Assembly: GCA_015057865.1 (NCBI GenBank)
Contig: SVDH01000001.1
Coordinates: 1 to 64,000, forward strand
Length of the DNA stretch: 64,000 nt
Source of the DNA: Lachnospiraceae bacterium
GTDB lineage: Bacteria; Bacillota; Clostridia; Lachnospirales; Lachnospiraceae
Reading direction: 5' to 3'
This document shows positions 8,901 to 17,077 of this stretch, piece by piece; the first letter of the stretch is position 1, and every line of letters begins with the position of its first letter. The notes beneath the pieces were generated by a model. It was not told the DNA's origin. It worked only from the letters and a program-made list of their open reading frames with translations, and did no database searches. The translations under genes and the position numbers were made by a program.

Positions 8901-11900
8901 CCGTAACTGTAACAGTAACAGATAACAGCGATGGAACACTGACAGCGGAAGCAAGCTCTACAGAGGAAGAGCCGCTGACCTTTACAAACACCTATAGTGT
9001 TGAACCGACCACAGTAAGCTTCCCAGTCAAGAAGGAACTTACGGTACCGGCAGGCCTTACACCAGCAAGCATTGCAAACAAGTTTACCTTCACGCTGACA
9101 GCAGAAGAAGGCACACCGATGCCAGAGACGACATCCTATACGAACCCGGATGCAGACGGCGGAACAGTTACATTTGGCGACATTGAATACAGCGCACCGG
9201 GAACCTACACCTACACGGTAACAGAGACAGGAAGCGCACCAGGTGTAATAAATGATGCGACAGCAGCTAAGACGGTAACCGTAACCGTAAAAGATAAGGG
9301 TGACGGAACACTGACAGCGACAGCTGATTCTACAACGGGCAAACCGCTGACCTTTACAAACAAGTATGATGTTGAGCCGACTACAGCTAAGATTCCTGTT
9401 GAGAAGATCCTCTCTGTAGAGGAAGGACTGACTGCGCCTGATATCAAGGAAGCATACACATTTACGCTAGCAGCAGGAAATAATACAGCTTCAGGCGATA
9501 TTGATACACCGATGCCGGAGACAACATCCTACAAAAACCCGGAAGCAGATGGCGGAAAAGTCACATTTGGCGACATCGAATACAGCGCACCTGGAATATA
9601 TACTTACACAGTAACTGAGAGTGGACAGGTACAGGGTATTAACAATGACCCTGCAGCAACAAGCGGCAAGACTGTAACAGTAACTGTAGAGGATAAAGGC
9701 GACGGTACACTGACAGCAACTCCGTCTGTAAATGATGAGAGTCCGCTTGAGTTTACCAATACCTATAGCGTAGAAAAAGTAACAACAACGATTCCAGTTG
9801 TTAAGATTCTTGCAACAGCACAGGATGGACTGACACCGCCGGATATCAAGGAAGCATACACATTTAAGCTTGAAGCAGTTAAAGACGCACCGATGGTGGA
9901 TGCTGATGGCGAAGCAATTGAAACTGAGCTTAAGAACCCGGCAGCAAACGGAGGTTCAATGACATTCGGTGCGATTGCATTCGAAAAACCGGGAACATAT
10001 GAGTACAAAATTACTGAGTCAGGATCAGTTAAAGGTGTTACAAATGCGGATCCGGCCAGCCAGACCATCAAGGTCGTTGTAAAAGACAACAGCGACGGAA
10101 CGATGTCAGCAACTGTAAATGACGGTAAAGAAGTAGAATTTGTTAACACCTATAATGTTGCGCCGACCACAGCAAGCTTCCCGGTAGAGAAGATCCTCGA
10201 AGTACCGGAAGGCCTGACGGCTGACAGCATTGCAAACAAGTTCACCTTCACGCTGACAGCAGCAGAAGGCACACCGATGCCGGAGACAACATCCTACACG
10301 AATCCGGATGCAGACGGCGGAACAGTTACATTTGGCGCAATCGAATACACCGCGCCGGGAACCTATACCTACACGGTAACAGAGACCGGAAGCGCGGACG
10401 GTGTCACAAATGATCCGACATCCGCTAAGACCGTAACTGTAACCGTAAAAGACAACAGCGACGGAACCCTGACAGCAACAGCAGATTCCACAACAGCTGC
10501 ACCGCTGACCTTTACAAATACCTACAGCGTAGATCCGTATGAGACAGCGGCTGAGTTTACTAAAGTTGTTACTACGATGGATCCTGCAGTAGAGGATGTG
10601 ACCTTTAACTTCATACTGAGTGCAGTTGATGGCGCACCGATGCCGGAGAACGCAGCAGCAAGCGGAACCTTCAAAGCAGCTGGGCAGCAGGCCATTACCT
10701 TTGATAAAATCAAGTTTACAGAACCGGGTACATACAACTACACCATCACAGAAGATGTTGCTTCACTTCCGGGTGGCTGGGTTGTAAGCGGAAATCCGGC
10801 AAGCGTAACGATCAAAGTAACAGACAACGGTGATGGAACCATGTCTGCAGTAGTCAGCCAGGCAACGATTACCAATGCATACGACACGGTAGTTGTAGAA
10901 GGAACCAAGTCATGGAATGATGCAGACTACTTGGATGAAAACGGAGATCCGATTGAAGGTTATAAGAGACCTGCAGTCACGATCAATCTGCTTGCAGACG
11001 GAACAGTTATCGATTCCACGACAGCAACAGAAGAAGGCAAGTGGGCATACAGCTTCACAGATCTTCCGAAGTACAAAGAACATGGAACAGAGATCAAGTA
11101 CACTGTTGACGAAGAATTACCGGATGGATTTACAAGAGAAGTAAGTGGTTACGATGTGATCAATACACCGGTAGACGATGAAGAAGTTCTTAATCCTGTT
11201 GACATCACATTAAAGAAAGTTGACGCGAACACCGGAAACGCAATCGGAACAGGAGCGACCTTCGTACTGAGCGGCGATGCTTTAGAAAAGGATGCTACCT
11301 ATATTACCGGCGCAGACGGAACAGTAACGATCACCTTTACAAAAGATGGCAGCTACACATTGACCGAGACAGAAGCTCCTGATGGATATAGTGAAGAATC
11401 ACTTCCGAGCTACAAGATCAAGGTCGATAAAGAATTTGTAAAAGTACAGCTCAATGAAAAGAAGACGATCTGGCAGTGGATCTATGATCTGGTAACAGGC
11501 AGTGAAAGCGAAGATTTCAATGCTGAAAACAATATGTTGACAGTAGCAAATCCGCCGACACTTACAGAAGCATCTGTTACTAAGGTATGGAACGACCAGT
11601 CCGATAAGGACAAAGTAAGACCAGACAGTGTGAAATTCCAGCTGTACAAGACAGTTAACGGAAAGACTTCTATCGTAGAAGGCAAGACAGCAGAACTGGA
11701 TGCAACTGAAAATAGTGGTGACACTTGGACAGTAGGCGGCACGATTAAAGATCTTCCAGCTTATGAAGACGGATATGAAGTAACCTACAGCTTTAAAGAG
11801 CTGACCGCATCCGGCGCAGAAGTAGCACCAGGCGGAAAATTAGATGAAAACTATACTGCAACATATAGCTCAGATGGTCTGACAATCACCAACAGCCATC

Positions 11901-13813
11901 AGGCAGAGCCGCTGAAGACTGTATTTGTCGGAACAAGCACGACCAACATTGATGGCCAGGAAGTGCAGCCAGGCGATATTCTGACCTATAACATCACCTA
12001 CGTCAACTCGACAGGAAAGGCAGTTGATACGGCAATCATTACAGATACGATTCCGGATCATACAACATATGTTGAAAACTCTGCTGATAAAGATGGGGTC
12101 TATACAGATGGCAAGATTACTTGGGCATTTAAAAATGTTGCAGATGGAGCAGTCGTAACCGTAAGTTTTAGAGTAACAGTAGACGATGACGTAGACGGAG
12201 CATTGCTTCAGAACACATCAGTTGTAAACGATGGAGCAAACGATTACAGCACAAATCAAGTCACCAACCCGACGCCGAGTGATCCTGTAAAAGATGTCTT
12301 CAAGAATGGAGATACAGAGAAATCAATCGACGGCAAGAAGGTCAAAGCAGGCGATGAGCTGACCTATCAGATTACGTACAAGAATACGACAGGCAAGATC
12401 GTAGAAACTGCAACGATTACTGATGAAATTCCGGAGAATTCTACATATGTAGACAATTCCGCAGATAAAGAAGGTGTTTATGCAGATGGTAAGATCACCT
12501 GGACGTTGAAAGACATTCCGAATGATGGGGAAGTAACCGTAAGCTTTAAGGTAACTGTAAATGAAGATTCGGGTGTAAGTGTAAACAATGACGCTGATGT
12601 CGTGGTAGGCAATAACACCTATAAAACCAATGAAACAATTAATCCAACAGGAACGGTGCCGGAGAAAGAGGTATTCGTAGGAGAAAGCAAGACCAATATT
12701 GACGGCAAGGAAGTACAGCCGGGCGATATTCTGACCTACAGCATCACTTACAAGAATACAACAGGTGAGGATGCCACAGCTGAGATTACAGATACCATTC
12801 CGGAGCATACAACATACGTGGATGGATCAGCAGATCCAGAAGCAACATTTGCAGAGGGTGTTCTGACTTGGAAAGAAGATGTGGCAAAAGATGCTTCGAT
12901 CAACGTAACCTTCCAGGTAACTGTAGATGAAGACGTTAACGGCAGCGAGCTGATCAACCAGTCAAAGGTTAACGACGGTGAAAATAATTACGATTCAAAT
13001 GTAACACACAACACGACACCGAGCGATCCTGTTAAGGATGTTGTAAACGATGAAGGTACCAGTATCGACGGACAGCAGGTGAAGAAAGGTCAGATTCTGA
13101 CCTACAAGATCACCTACAAAAACACAACTGGTGAGGATGTTAAGGCAACCATTACCGACAACATTCCGGAATACACCAAGTATGTAGACGGATCCGCAGA
13201 TAATGGCGGAACATTTGCAGATGGTGTAGTTACATGGAAAGACCTTGCAGTAGCAAACGGCGAAGAGATCACCGTAAGCTTCCAGGTACAGGTACTTAGA
13301 AACAATGGCGCCGAGATTGAGAATATCGGACACGTTGCAGTAAACGGCCATGACTATGATACGGAACCGGTTACCAATACCACGCCTGAATACCTTGATT
13401 TGGACGTAAGCAAAGCACTGGATGTTTACGAAGATGGCAGCCCGGCAACATTTGTATTCAGCGTAAAAGCATTCGATGTAGACGGAACCAACGTATACGA
13501 TGACATTGTAACCCTGACATTCAGCTCAGCTACAACAAGAACAGCCACATTAGTGGAAGTAGTTCCGAAAGGCGGCAGAGTAGAAGTAGAAGAGATTTAT
13601 GGAGGTGCTGATTACGAATTATCAGGAAGTGCTGCAGTTGAAAATCCGTACAATGAGAAGCAGACTGCAAGCTTCACAAATACATATAATGACACCATAA
13701 ATCACGGCTACGGCATCATGAACAAGTACACAACGCCGGATGGCATCAACTGGTCTGACCCGGATAACAGTGGTGACAGCCAGGATGCTTCACCGGAGAA
13801 AGCCGCAGAATAG
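2906..13813 (+). CDS. Giant secreted VWA/pilin-isopeptide-repeat surface protein (3635 residues)
   Basis: A Sec signal peptide (1-35) is followed by an acidic Ser/Thr-rich linker. A von Willebrand A domain spans about 415-640, with a MIDAS variant DATRS and later FLTDGDPN. Cna-B/SpaA-like beta domains lie at about 790-1390. About ten tandem Spy0128/FctA-type pilin domains (1392-2660) have the form PTTxxFPVxKxL ... GTYTYTVTE ... LTFTNTYSV. More Cna-B/SpaA domains follow (2661-3000), then four DUF11/isopeptide-type repeats (about 3004-3490, VQPGDILTYNITY) and a last FctA-like domain. These domains usually carry self-made Lys-Asn isopeptide bonds and build pili or adhesins. No LPXTG motif or hydrophobic tail is visible; the end is acidic (SPEKAAE). 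An exact 1162-base internal duplication is listed separately. It heads a tight operon with the next four genes. Confidence 0.85.
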   Translation: MKKSRFGKVIALLLVAALFLGSFGLTGHYQVFAAEDTSAAVEQAADESVDTADEEVVLKNSATQDTAVSEDATVTTESTQSVDTSADQSTADEDSDVEESEDIATTYTKDLAEVTVKAVTEDGAFDEEVELVVKQLADTSDEYKDAAAELEKEDVEYDGMIAYDIHFKSVETGKEVEPNGTVSVDIKAKEKGLKAIDAENFDKGSVQITHIGSDKTEVVADNDAASDVEGTVKVNANDTAVKEIKAEFDVESFSTFVLTWGENNINSATIHFGTTNGTTFEEFAEETINFDTNATSINIANKFDGYTYKGATYCTNGQTIAQGVTMDSIINKTSAGWQITQYTTNDNEELVPSQINIADGSNIYAEYFIPEESNPTSPSDGSVPKPTTTKSVTANGDGTYTIQLDVAGATVTEDQSHYCNVLVVLDATRSMNGAKWTNAKAAMKTLIETLCEGENAANAGKIDFALVTFGRSATVTQNWTKNNAAFKTACANVSMVTTSGTNWEAGMRGGLYGVLNNMPDDDPTFVIFLTDGDPNVYYSSGDDTNYTNSGTTNGYNQNANTSANHSADEAKAIAAKTNLYGIYCGDSGTTPSGESYNRLASVITGQGQGGVKTIAANADTIESEFKAIAETALQSMGANSVSVDDGVPSLSSVSAQTVGEAGAFEYYIATGENPSDSDFSPWPNAPGASYSNDNGVTWDLSKVGTLPEKTTYRLKFTVWPSQEAYDLIADLNNGVVTKTAAELDAANIVKGSDGKYTLKTNSHLNTTYTFKDTTYTDDNPWTEKEMDLPTETLKVKKIWNNPTDWHIGDDSGNSVQLYLTKDGKNYLYGDNAITVAPDSEGDLIWESEEEIYISCGFIKQNTTTHAYEVLEDGHDYSIAEPESFAYYWDLNADVYHPMVINGTAHYLIQKDDATGTDGVNYYILKGADGKKHKYVLADSGEHVMTATNDRRSNLNLTKTLADVPAGNNIEDTFEYTIKINNAKADSGSADNLNSDHYVWFSVDSDPSSAFAPVADADFEHDSNVTAENGTNGYYYVASGTEFTCKIKTGWNIRFINLPEGTTYTVTENLNGSWQLNDIAGSAIKYEKGEDGQAVEVTEDYDITVAETAANGTIAESNHSYTVTYTNKPVYNDEDSVTKPDFTVVKKDENGEVMSDVTFTLTGDNDFSVVKKTDTNGTAAFDFNSFDFGTNPKAKHEFTLTETAPIGYSGAGPWTITVNEDDGVVKIVEDTDTGTWQRIWNWIIGTFTKQGDTADTSEWDKDGKTLTVTNPFNSFDLKVSKTFTGLTDNEVPKDDFAITVTYYKDGEEQQQTATLKTTDENVEYNDGVYTWTIEDVLYTSEVTAEESGYNVENYAVAPSVAVTGPDKKTGSTDTKAIIDMPANNNTVIAFTNKYANTTLDTSVGFFKKNVTTPNTISAATFAFSAVEVTDETGETVKTGGWSATGSVNYAAGDSGEKKVDFGEIIYTEAGTYYYKVTETSLPAGWSATPNTKTAIVKVVVSRNATDGFEAEVTEGTIENAYSVKPTTVSFPVKKELTVPAGLTPASIANKFTFTLTAEEGTPMPETTSYTNPDADGGTVTFGDIEYSAPGTYTYTVTETGSAPGVINDATAAKTVTVTVKDKGDGTLTATADSTTGKPLTFTNKYDVEPTTAKIPVEKILSVEEGLTAPDIKEAYTFTLAAGNNTASGDIDTPMPETTSYKNPEADGGKVTFGDIEYSAPGIYTYTVTESGQVQGINNDPAATSGKTVTVTVEDKGDGTLTATPSVNDESPLEFTNTYSVEKVTTTIPVVKILATAQDGLTPPDIKEAYTFKLEAVKDAPMVDADGEAIETELKNPAANGGSMTFGAIAFEKPGTYEYKITESGSVKGVTNADPASQTIKVVVKDNSDGTMSATVNDGKEVEFVNTYNVAPTTVNFPVEKVLEVPAGLTPASIANKFTFTLTAEEGTPMPETTSYTNPDADGGTVTFGDIEYSTPGTYTYTVTETGSAPGVINDTTAAKTVTVTVTDNSDGTLTAEASSTEEEPLTFTNTYSVEPTTVSFPVKKELTVPAGLTPASIANKFTFTLTAEEGTPMPETTSYTNPDADGGTVTFGDIEYSAPGTYTYTVTETGSAPGVINDATAAKTVTVTVKDKGDGTLTATADSTTGKPLTFTNKYDVEPTTAKIPVEKILSVEEGLTAPDIKEAYTFTLAAGNNTASGDIDTPMPETTSYKNPEADGGKVTFGDIEYSAPGIYTYTVTESGQVQGINNDPAATSGKTVTVTVEDKGDGTLTATPSVNDESPLEFTNTYSVEKVTTTIPVVKILATAQDGLTPPDIKEAYTFKLEAVKDAPMVDADGEAIETELKNPAANGGSMTFGAIAFEKPGTYEYKITESGSVKGVTNADPASQTIKVVVKDNSDGTMSATVNDGKEVEFVNTYNVAPTTASFPVEKILEVPEGLTADSIANKFTFTLTAAEGTPMPETTSYTNPDADGGTVTFGAIEYTAPGTYTYTVTETGSADGVTNDPTSAKTVTVTVKDNSDGTLTATADSTTAAPLTFTNTYSVDPYETAAEFTKVVTTMDPAVEDVTFNFILSAVDGAPMPENAAASGTFKAAGQQAITFDKIKFTEPGTYNYTITEDVASLPGGWVVSGNPASVTIKVTDNGDGTMSAVVSQATITNAYDTVVVEGTKSWNDADYLDENGDPIEGYKRPAVTINLLADGTVIDSTTATEEGKWAYSFTDLPKYKEHGTEIKYTVDEELPDGFTREVSGYDVINTPVDDEEVLNPVDITLKKVDANTGNAIGTGATFVLSGDALEKDATYITGADGTVTITFTKDGSYTLTETEAPDGYSEESLPSYKIKVDKEFVKVQLNEKKTIWQWIYDLVTGSESEDFNAENNMLTVANPPTLTEASVTKVWNDQSDKDKVRPDSVKFQLYKTVNGKTSIVEGKTAELDATENSGDTWTVGGTIKDLPAYEDGYEVTYSFKELTASGAEVAPGGKLDENYTATYSSDGLTITNSHQAEPLKTVFVGTSTTNIDGQEVQPGDILTYNITYVNSTGKAVDTAIITDTIPDHTTYVENSADKDGVYTDGKITWAFKNVADGAVVTVSFRVTVDDDVDGALLQNTSVVNDGANDYSTNQVTNPTPSDPVKDVFKNGDTEKSIDGKKVKAGDELTYQITYKNTTGKIVETATITDEIPENSTYVDNSADKEGVYADGKITWTLKDIPNDGEVTVSFKVTVNEDSGVSVNNDADVVVGNNTYKTNETINPTGTVPEKEVFVGESKTNIDGKEVQPGDILTYSITYKNTTGEDATAEITDTIPEHTTYVDGSADPEATFAEGVLTWKEDVAKDASINVTFQVTVDEDVNGSELINQSKVNDGENNYDSNVTHNTTPSDPVKDVVNDEGTSIDGQQVKKGQILTYKITYKNTTGEDVKATITDNIPEYTKYVDGSADNGGTFADGVVTWKDLAVANGEEITVSFQVQVLRNNGAEIENIGHVAVNGHDYDTEPVTNTTPEYLDLDVSKALDVYEDGSPATFVFSVKAFDVDGTNVYDDIVTLTFSSATTRTATLVEVVPKGGRVEVEEIYGGADYELSGSAAVENPYNEKQTASFTNTYNDTINHGYGIMNKYTTPDGINWSDPDNSGDSQDASPEKAAE
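7481..8642 (+). repeat. 1162-base direct repeat inside the giant surface gene, copy 1
   Basis: This segment matches 9011-10172 with no difference seen in the lines I compared. The offset is 1530 bases, exactly 510 codons, so gain or loss of a unit keeps the frame. It covers about three pilin domains. Confidence 0.85.
9011..10172 (+). repeat. 1162-base direct repeat inside the giant surface gene, copy 2
   Basis: This is the partner of 7481-8642. Identity breaks at both ends (7480/9010 and 8643/10173), where the flanking domains are only homologous. Such identity implies recent duplication or gene conversion. Confidence 0.85.
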
Positions 13814-13826
13814 GGGGTGTGAGAAG

Positions 13827-14387
13827 ATGATGAAGAAGAAAACGTTAATCATGTCAGCACTTGCTGTCACACTGGCGGCAGGCATGACGATCGCCCCTGC
13901 ACTGGCGTATTTTACGGATCATACCGAAGCGTCAGGTAGCGTGGCAGTTGAACTTGGTGAAAAGACAACAATTACAGAGCAAGTTGGTGACTGGACAAAG
14001 ACCATCACCATTGGAAACGAAGGACCGGAAAGTGTCTACGTGAGGGCGAAAGCCCTCGCGGGCACTAAGGTTGGAAGTGGTCTGCAGTACAGCGAAGATG
14101 GTTGGACAAAGGGAGACGACGGCTGGTATTACTACAACGATATTCTGGATGCCGGCGAAAGCACCAATCCCGCCCTCACGGTTGAGATCACAGAGATTCC
14201 GAAGGACGCTGTGGATGGAGATTCGATTAATGTTACAGTCATCTACGAAGCTGCAAAAGTCATTTATGGCGAAGATGGAAATCCGGTTGATAAGGATGGA
14301 AATACGATCGGCGCAGGTGACGCACAGAAAGCAGACTGGGATATGGCAGTCGTAACGGATGCAGATGCGGAAGGAGGTGAAGACTGA
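13827..14387 (+). CDS. Small secreted protein with SipW-type signal peptide
   Basis: The protein has 186 residues. The leader KKKTLIMSALAVTLAAGM leads into ALAYFTDHTEASG. The A-x-FTD motif just after cleavage is typical of SipW-dependent substrates related to TasA/CalY (camelysin), which form extracellular fibres in Bacillus. The mature part is an acidic beta-rich domain. The ATG at 13827 is chosen because GGGGGTG lies 7-14 bases upstream; a longer in-frame start inside the preceding gene has no ribosome site. The gene follows the giant gene by 13 bases and overlaps the next by one base (TGATG). A minor fibre subunit or pilus accessory is inference. Confidence 0.7.
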   Translation: MMKKKTLIMSALAVTLAAGMTIAPALAYFTDHTEASGSVAVELGEKTTITEQVGDWTKTITIGNEGPESVYVRAKALAGTKVGSGLQYSEDGWTKGDDGWYYYNDILDAGESTNPALTVEITEIPKDAVDGDSINVTVIYEAAKVIYGEDGNPVDKDGNTIGAGDAQKADWDMAVVTDADAEGGED

Positions 14388-15094
14388 TGAAAGCAAAGAA
14401 CAAAACACGTAATCGTACAGTCACAATTGCATTAAGCATTGCAGCAATCGGTCTTCTTGCCTTTGGATCTGTTGGCGGCGCCAGAGCAGCCATTACGAAC
14501 TATACAGATGCATATGTAGCTGAATTTGAGACACAGGAAATTGGTGTTGCATTGACAGAAAACGGAGCAACTCTTGAAGAAGATGCGGTACTGTTGCAAA
14601 GTATGATCCCGGCAGGAGAGAAACTGAAAGTCGGTGTGAAATACGATGAAGCGATCGGTGCAACGAATACAGGTGCGATTGAGGAATATGTTCGGATAAC
14701 CGTACATAAGTACTGGATCGGCGCAGACGGAAAACGCGTAGACCTGTCACCGAACCTGATTGAGCTGACGTTTAATGAAGATGACTGGATCCTTGTAGAC
14801 GAAAACCAGGAAGACGAGACGGTTACACTCTATTATCGGACACCTGTTGCAGTAGGTGATTCGACTGAAGATGCAGTAACAGGCCTGAAGATCGATGGGA
14901 AGTTGGCTACCTGGGTGACACAGAAGACGAGCGGAAATACGATCACAACAGAGTATAAGTACAATGGAGTATCTGTAGGATTGGATGCTGATGTGGATTC
15001 CGTTCAGACACACAATGCAGAAGATGCGATCCTGAGTGCGTGGGGTGTGAATGCAGTCGGCGCAGACAGTGGAACCATTACAGCAATTAACTAG
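14387..15094 (+). CDS. Small secreted protein, SipW-type/TasA-like
   Basis: The 235-residue product has an N-terminal leader (TVTIALSIAAIGLLAFGSVGG) followed by ARAAITNYTDAYVAEFE, a looser version of the SipW-type A-x-(F/Y)TD motif. The remainder is predicted beta-rich and acidic, with no anchor. The start overlaps the previous stop codon, with GGAGGTG upstream, so the pair are translationally coupled and may be made in equal amounts. No enzyme motif is visible. It could be a second fibre subunit. No SipW peptidase is encoded in the window. Confidence 0.6.
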   Translation: MKAKNKTRNRTVTIALSIAAIGLLAFGSVGGARAAITNYTDAYVAEFETQEIGVALTENGATLEEDAVLLQSMIPAGEKLKVGVKYDEAIGATNTGAIEEYVRITVHKYWIGADGKRVDLSPNLIELTFNEDDWILVDENQEDETVTLYYRTPVAVGDSTEDAVTGLKIDGKLATWVTQKTSGNTITTEYKYNGVSVGLDADVDSVQTHNAEDAILSAWGVNAVGADSGTITAIN

Positions 15095-15110
15095 AAGGGA
15101 GGAATAGAAG

Positions 15111-15833
15111 ATGAAAAAATTAGTGACATTACTTCTGGTAGCTTCCCTTCTGGTGATCCCGGTGGTAACAGCATTTGCAAATGAATACAATGTTGCCGGC
15201 GGAAGCGTTGAATGGAATGGCAGCGACTTAAAGGATGATATCAAAAACATCAATGAGCAACTGAACGAGATGCAGCCGGGCGACACATTGACCTATACGG
15301 TTGATGTTAAGAACAGCGGTGCAAAAGACACTGATTTCTGGATGAGTAATAAGATCCTTGCGAGCTTCGAAGACAATGGAACGGCCAGCAACGGTGCATA
15401 CACTTATAAGCTGGAGTATACCGGCCCGGGTGGATCAGAAGTATTCTATAACAGTGGAGCAGTCGGCGGTGATGCAGAAAAAGGTCTGTATGGAGTAGAG
15501 GACAGCATTGATAAGGATGCATATTTCTTCCTTGGAACTCTTAAAAAAGGCCAGAACGGAATCGTAACTGTTACTGTTAAACTCGATGGTGAGACACAGG
15601 GTAATACATATCAGAACGCAGATGCAAGCCTGGAACTGATTTTTGGTGTAGAAGAAGCGACACCGACTACGAAGACGGAGAATAAAAATATCACAAAGAC
15701 CATTACAAAATCCAGTGATGTAAAGACAGGCGACGACTTCAATATGATACCGGCTTACATTATCGCATTGGCTGCAGGCGTTTTACTGATCGTTGTAGCA
15801 ACCGGACGTCGTAAAAAGACAGCAGAGAGATAA
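15111..15833 (+). CDS. Wall-anchored surface protein with VKTGD-type sorting tail
   Basis: The 240-residue protein has a signal peptide (MKKLVTLLLVASLLVIPVVTAFA), a beta-rich ectodomain with a DUF11-like phrase (MQPGDTLTYTVDVKNSG), a TK-rich linker, and the motif VKTGD followed by a hydrophobic helix and the basic tail GRRKKTAER. That is the layout of a sortase substrate with a non-canonical motif, as seen in many Lachnospiraceae proteins. It lies 16 bases after the previous gene. It may be the base or anchor subunit of the structure built by this operon. No sortase is encoded nearby. Confidence 0.7.
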   Translation: MKKLVTLLLVASLLVIPVVTAFANEYNVAGGSVEWNGSDLKDDIKNINEQLNEMQPGDTLTYTVDVKNSGAKDTDFWMSNKILASFEDNGTASNGAYTYKLEYTGPGGSEVFYNSGAVGGDAEKGLYGVEDSIDKDAYFFLGTLKKGQNGIVTVTVKLDGETQGNTYQNADASLELIFGVEEATPTTKTENKNITKTITKSSDVKTGDDFNMIPAYIIALAAGVLLIVVATGRRKKTAER

Positions 15834-15845
15834 GGAGGGAGAAAG

Positions 15846-16814
15846 ATGAACAGAAAAAGATTAACAGCCATCGCACTCGCCTCCTGCCTCGCGATCTGTC
15901 TGGCAGTTCCGGCATTTGCAGCGGAAGAGGAAAGCGCAAATTATGACTATACGGTAAAAGTTTCTGCCGGAGCATCCGGAACCGCAAGTGGTGAAACAGA
16001 AACAACCGTTGGATACGGAGAAGCATATGATCCGGCTGACAATGTAACGGTAACACCGGATGCAGGATATTACCTGAAGGGTTATCACATTGCCGGTCAG
16101 GACACAGTGAAGAACGGTGATTGGACGATCACAGAAGACACCACACTGGTAGCTTCCTACGGTATCTCAGGCGAGCAGGATCTGTTAGCCTATACGATCC
16201 ACTATCAGGCGGAAGACGGTACGACACTTGCAGATGACAGAACCTATTACGGTCTGGAAGGCGACAAGCCGGTCGTAGCTTATCAGGTAATCGACGGATA
16301 TCTTCCAAGAGATACCTACAATGTAACATGGACGCTGTCGGCTGACAGAACAAACGAATATACTTTCGTTTATGTACCGGCAACAACTGTTACCACTGTT
16401 ACCACTACAACGACGAATACTGTAACCACGCCGGCAGCAACAGGTACTACAGCAGCCGGAACCACAGCAACCGGTACAGCAGCCGGAGGAGCGGCAGCAG
16501 GTGGTGCAGCGGCAGGTGGAGCGGCAGCAGGTGGCGCAGCTGGAGAAGCAGGTGCAGCAGGCCCGGCAGACATCGTAGATCTGGATGAAGGTGAAGTGCC
16601 GTTGGCAGGCGTTGACGACACAAACGGTGACAATGGCGATGGCACAGGCGTTGCAGGTGATGAAGAAGTCATCAATGACGACCAGGTTCCGACAGCAGGT
16701 ATGTCTACTGCAGCGAAAGCGGGTATCGGCGTGATCATCGCAGCAGCGATCGTAGCGATTATTGCAGCACTGGCAGTTCGTGCGCGTAAGAAGAATAAAG
16801 AAGAGGAAGTATAA
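15846..16814 (+). CDS. MucBP-domain surface protein with membrane tail
   Basis: Of 322 residues, 1-25 form a signal peptide. A small beta domain follows (30-105, GYGEAYDPADNVTVTPDAGYY), then a MucBP-type domain (about 112-178, YTIHYQAEDGTTLADDRTY), a Thr-rich linker and a Gly/Ala collagen-like run (GGAAAGGAAAGG). There are two anchor-like motifs (VPLAGVDD, QVPTAGM), a transmembrane helix and a basic tail (RARKKNKEEEV). MucBP domains bind mucin-type glycans. It is the last gene of the operon, 12 bases after its neighbour. The tail may be processed by a sortase or simply stay in the membrane. Confidence 0.7.
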   Translation: MNRKRLTAIALASCLAICLAVPAFAAEEESANYDYTVKVSAGASGTASGETETTVGYGEAYDPADNVTVTPDAGYYLKGYHIAGQDTVKNGDWTITEDTTLVASYGISGEQDLLAYTIHYQAEDGTTLADDRTYYGLEGDKPVVAYQVIDGYLPRDTYNVTWTLSADRTNEYTFVYVPATTVTTVTTTTTNTVTTPAATGTTAAGTTATGTAAGGAAAGGAAAGGAAAGGAAGEAGAAGPADIVDLDEGEVPLAGVDDTNGDNGDGTGVAGDEEVINDDQVPTAGMSTAAKAGIGVIIAAAIVAIIAALAVRARKKNKEEEV

Positions 16815-16872
16815 GAGCATTATTACAAGATAATGCAAGTAAATTTCATGAAACATATGAAAGATTAAGCAT

Positions 16873-16899
16873 AGCCTGCAGGAGAAAATCCTGCAGGCT
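16873..16899 (+). terminator. Hairpin after the surface operon
   Basis: A perfect 11-base stem (AGCCTGCAGGA) with a GAAAA loop stands 58 bases past the MucBP gene. It lacks a T-run, so termination may be weak, or the hairpin may protect the 3' end. Confidence 0.5.
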
Positions 16900-16972
16900 G
16901 CTTCCGTAATAAGAGAAGTATTTCTGTCGGGAATAAGCTCTATGGATACTGTGTTTTGGCACGAGATGAACA

Positions 16973-17002
16973 TTGACAGCATATGGAAACGGCGAGTATA
17001 AT
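16973..17002 (+). promoter_or_regulatory. Promoter TTGACA-N18-TATAAT before the first NlpC/P60 gene
   Basis: Consensus -35 at 16973-16978 and -10 at 16997-17002. It fires toward the gene at 17078. Confidence 0.7.
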
Positions 17003-17077
17003 AGCTATGTATGCCGACATCAACGATGAATAGCACGGAAGCAATTGCCGTATATGGCAAACAGATGAGAAAAGTAT

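Noticed and set aside
7000-10900. Repeats at regular intervals that might suggest a CRISPR array
   Set aside because: The repeats are long, in frame and encode homologous pilin domains; there are no short identical repeats with unique spacers and no cas genes.
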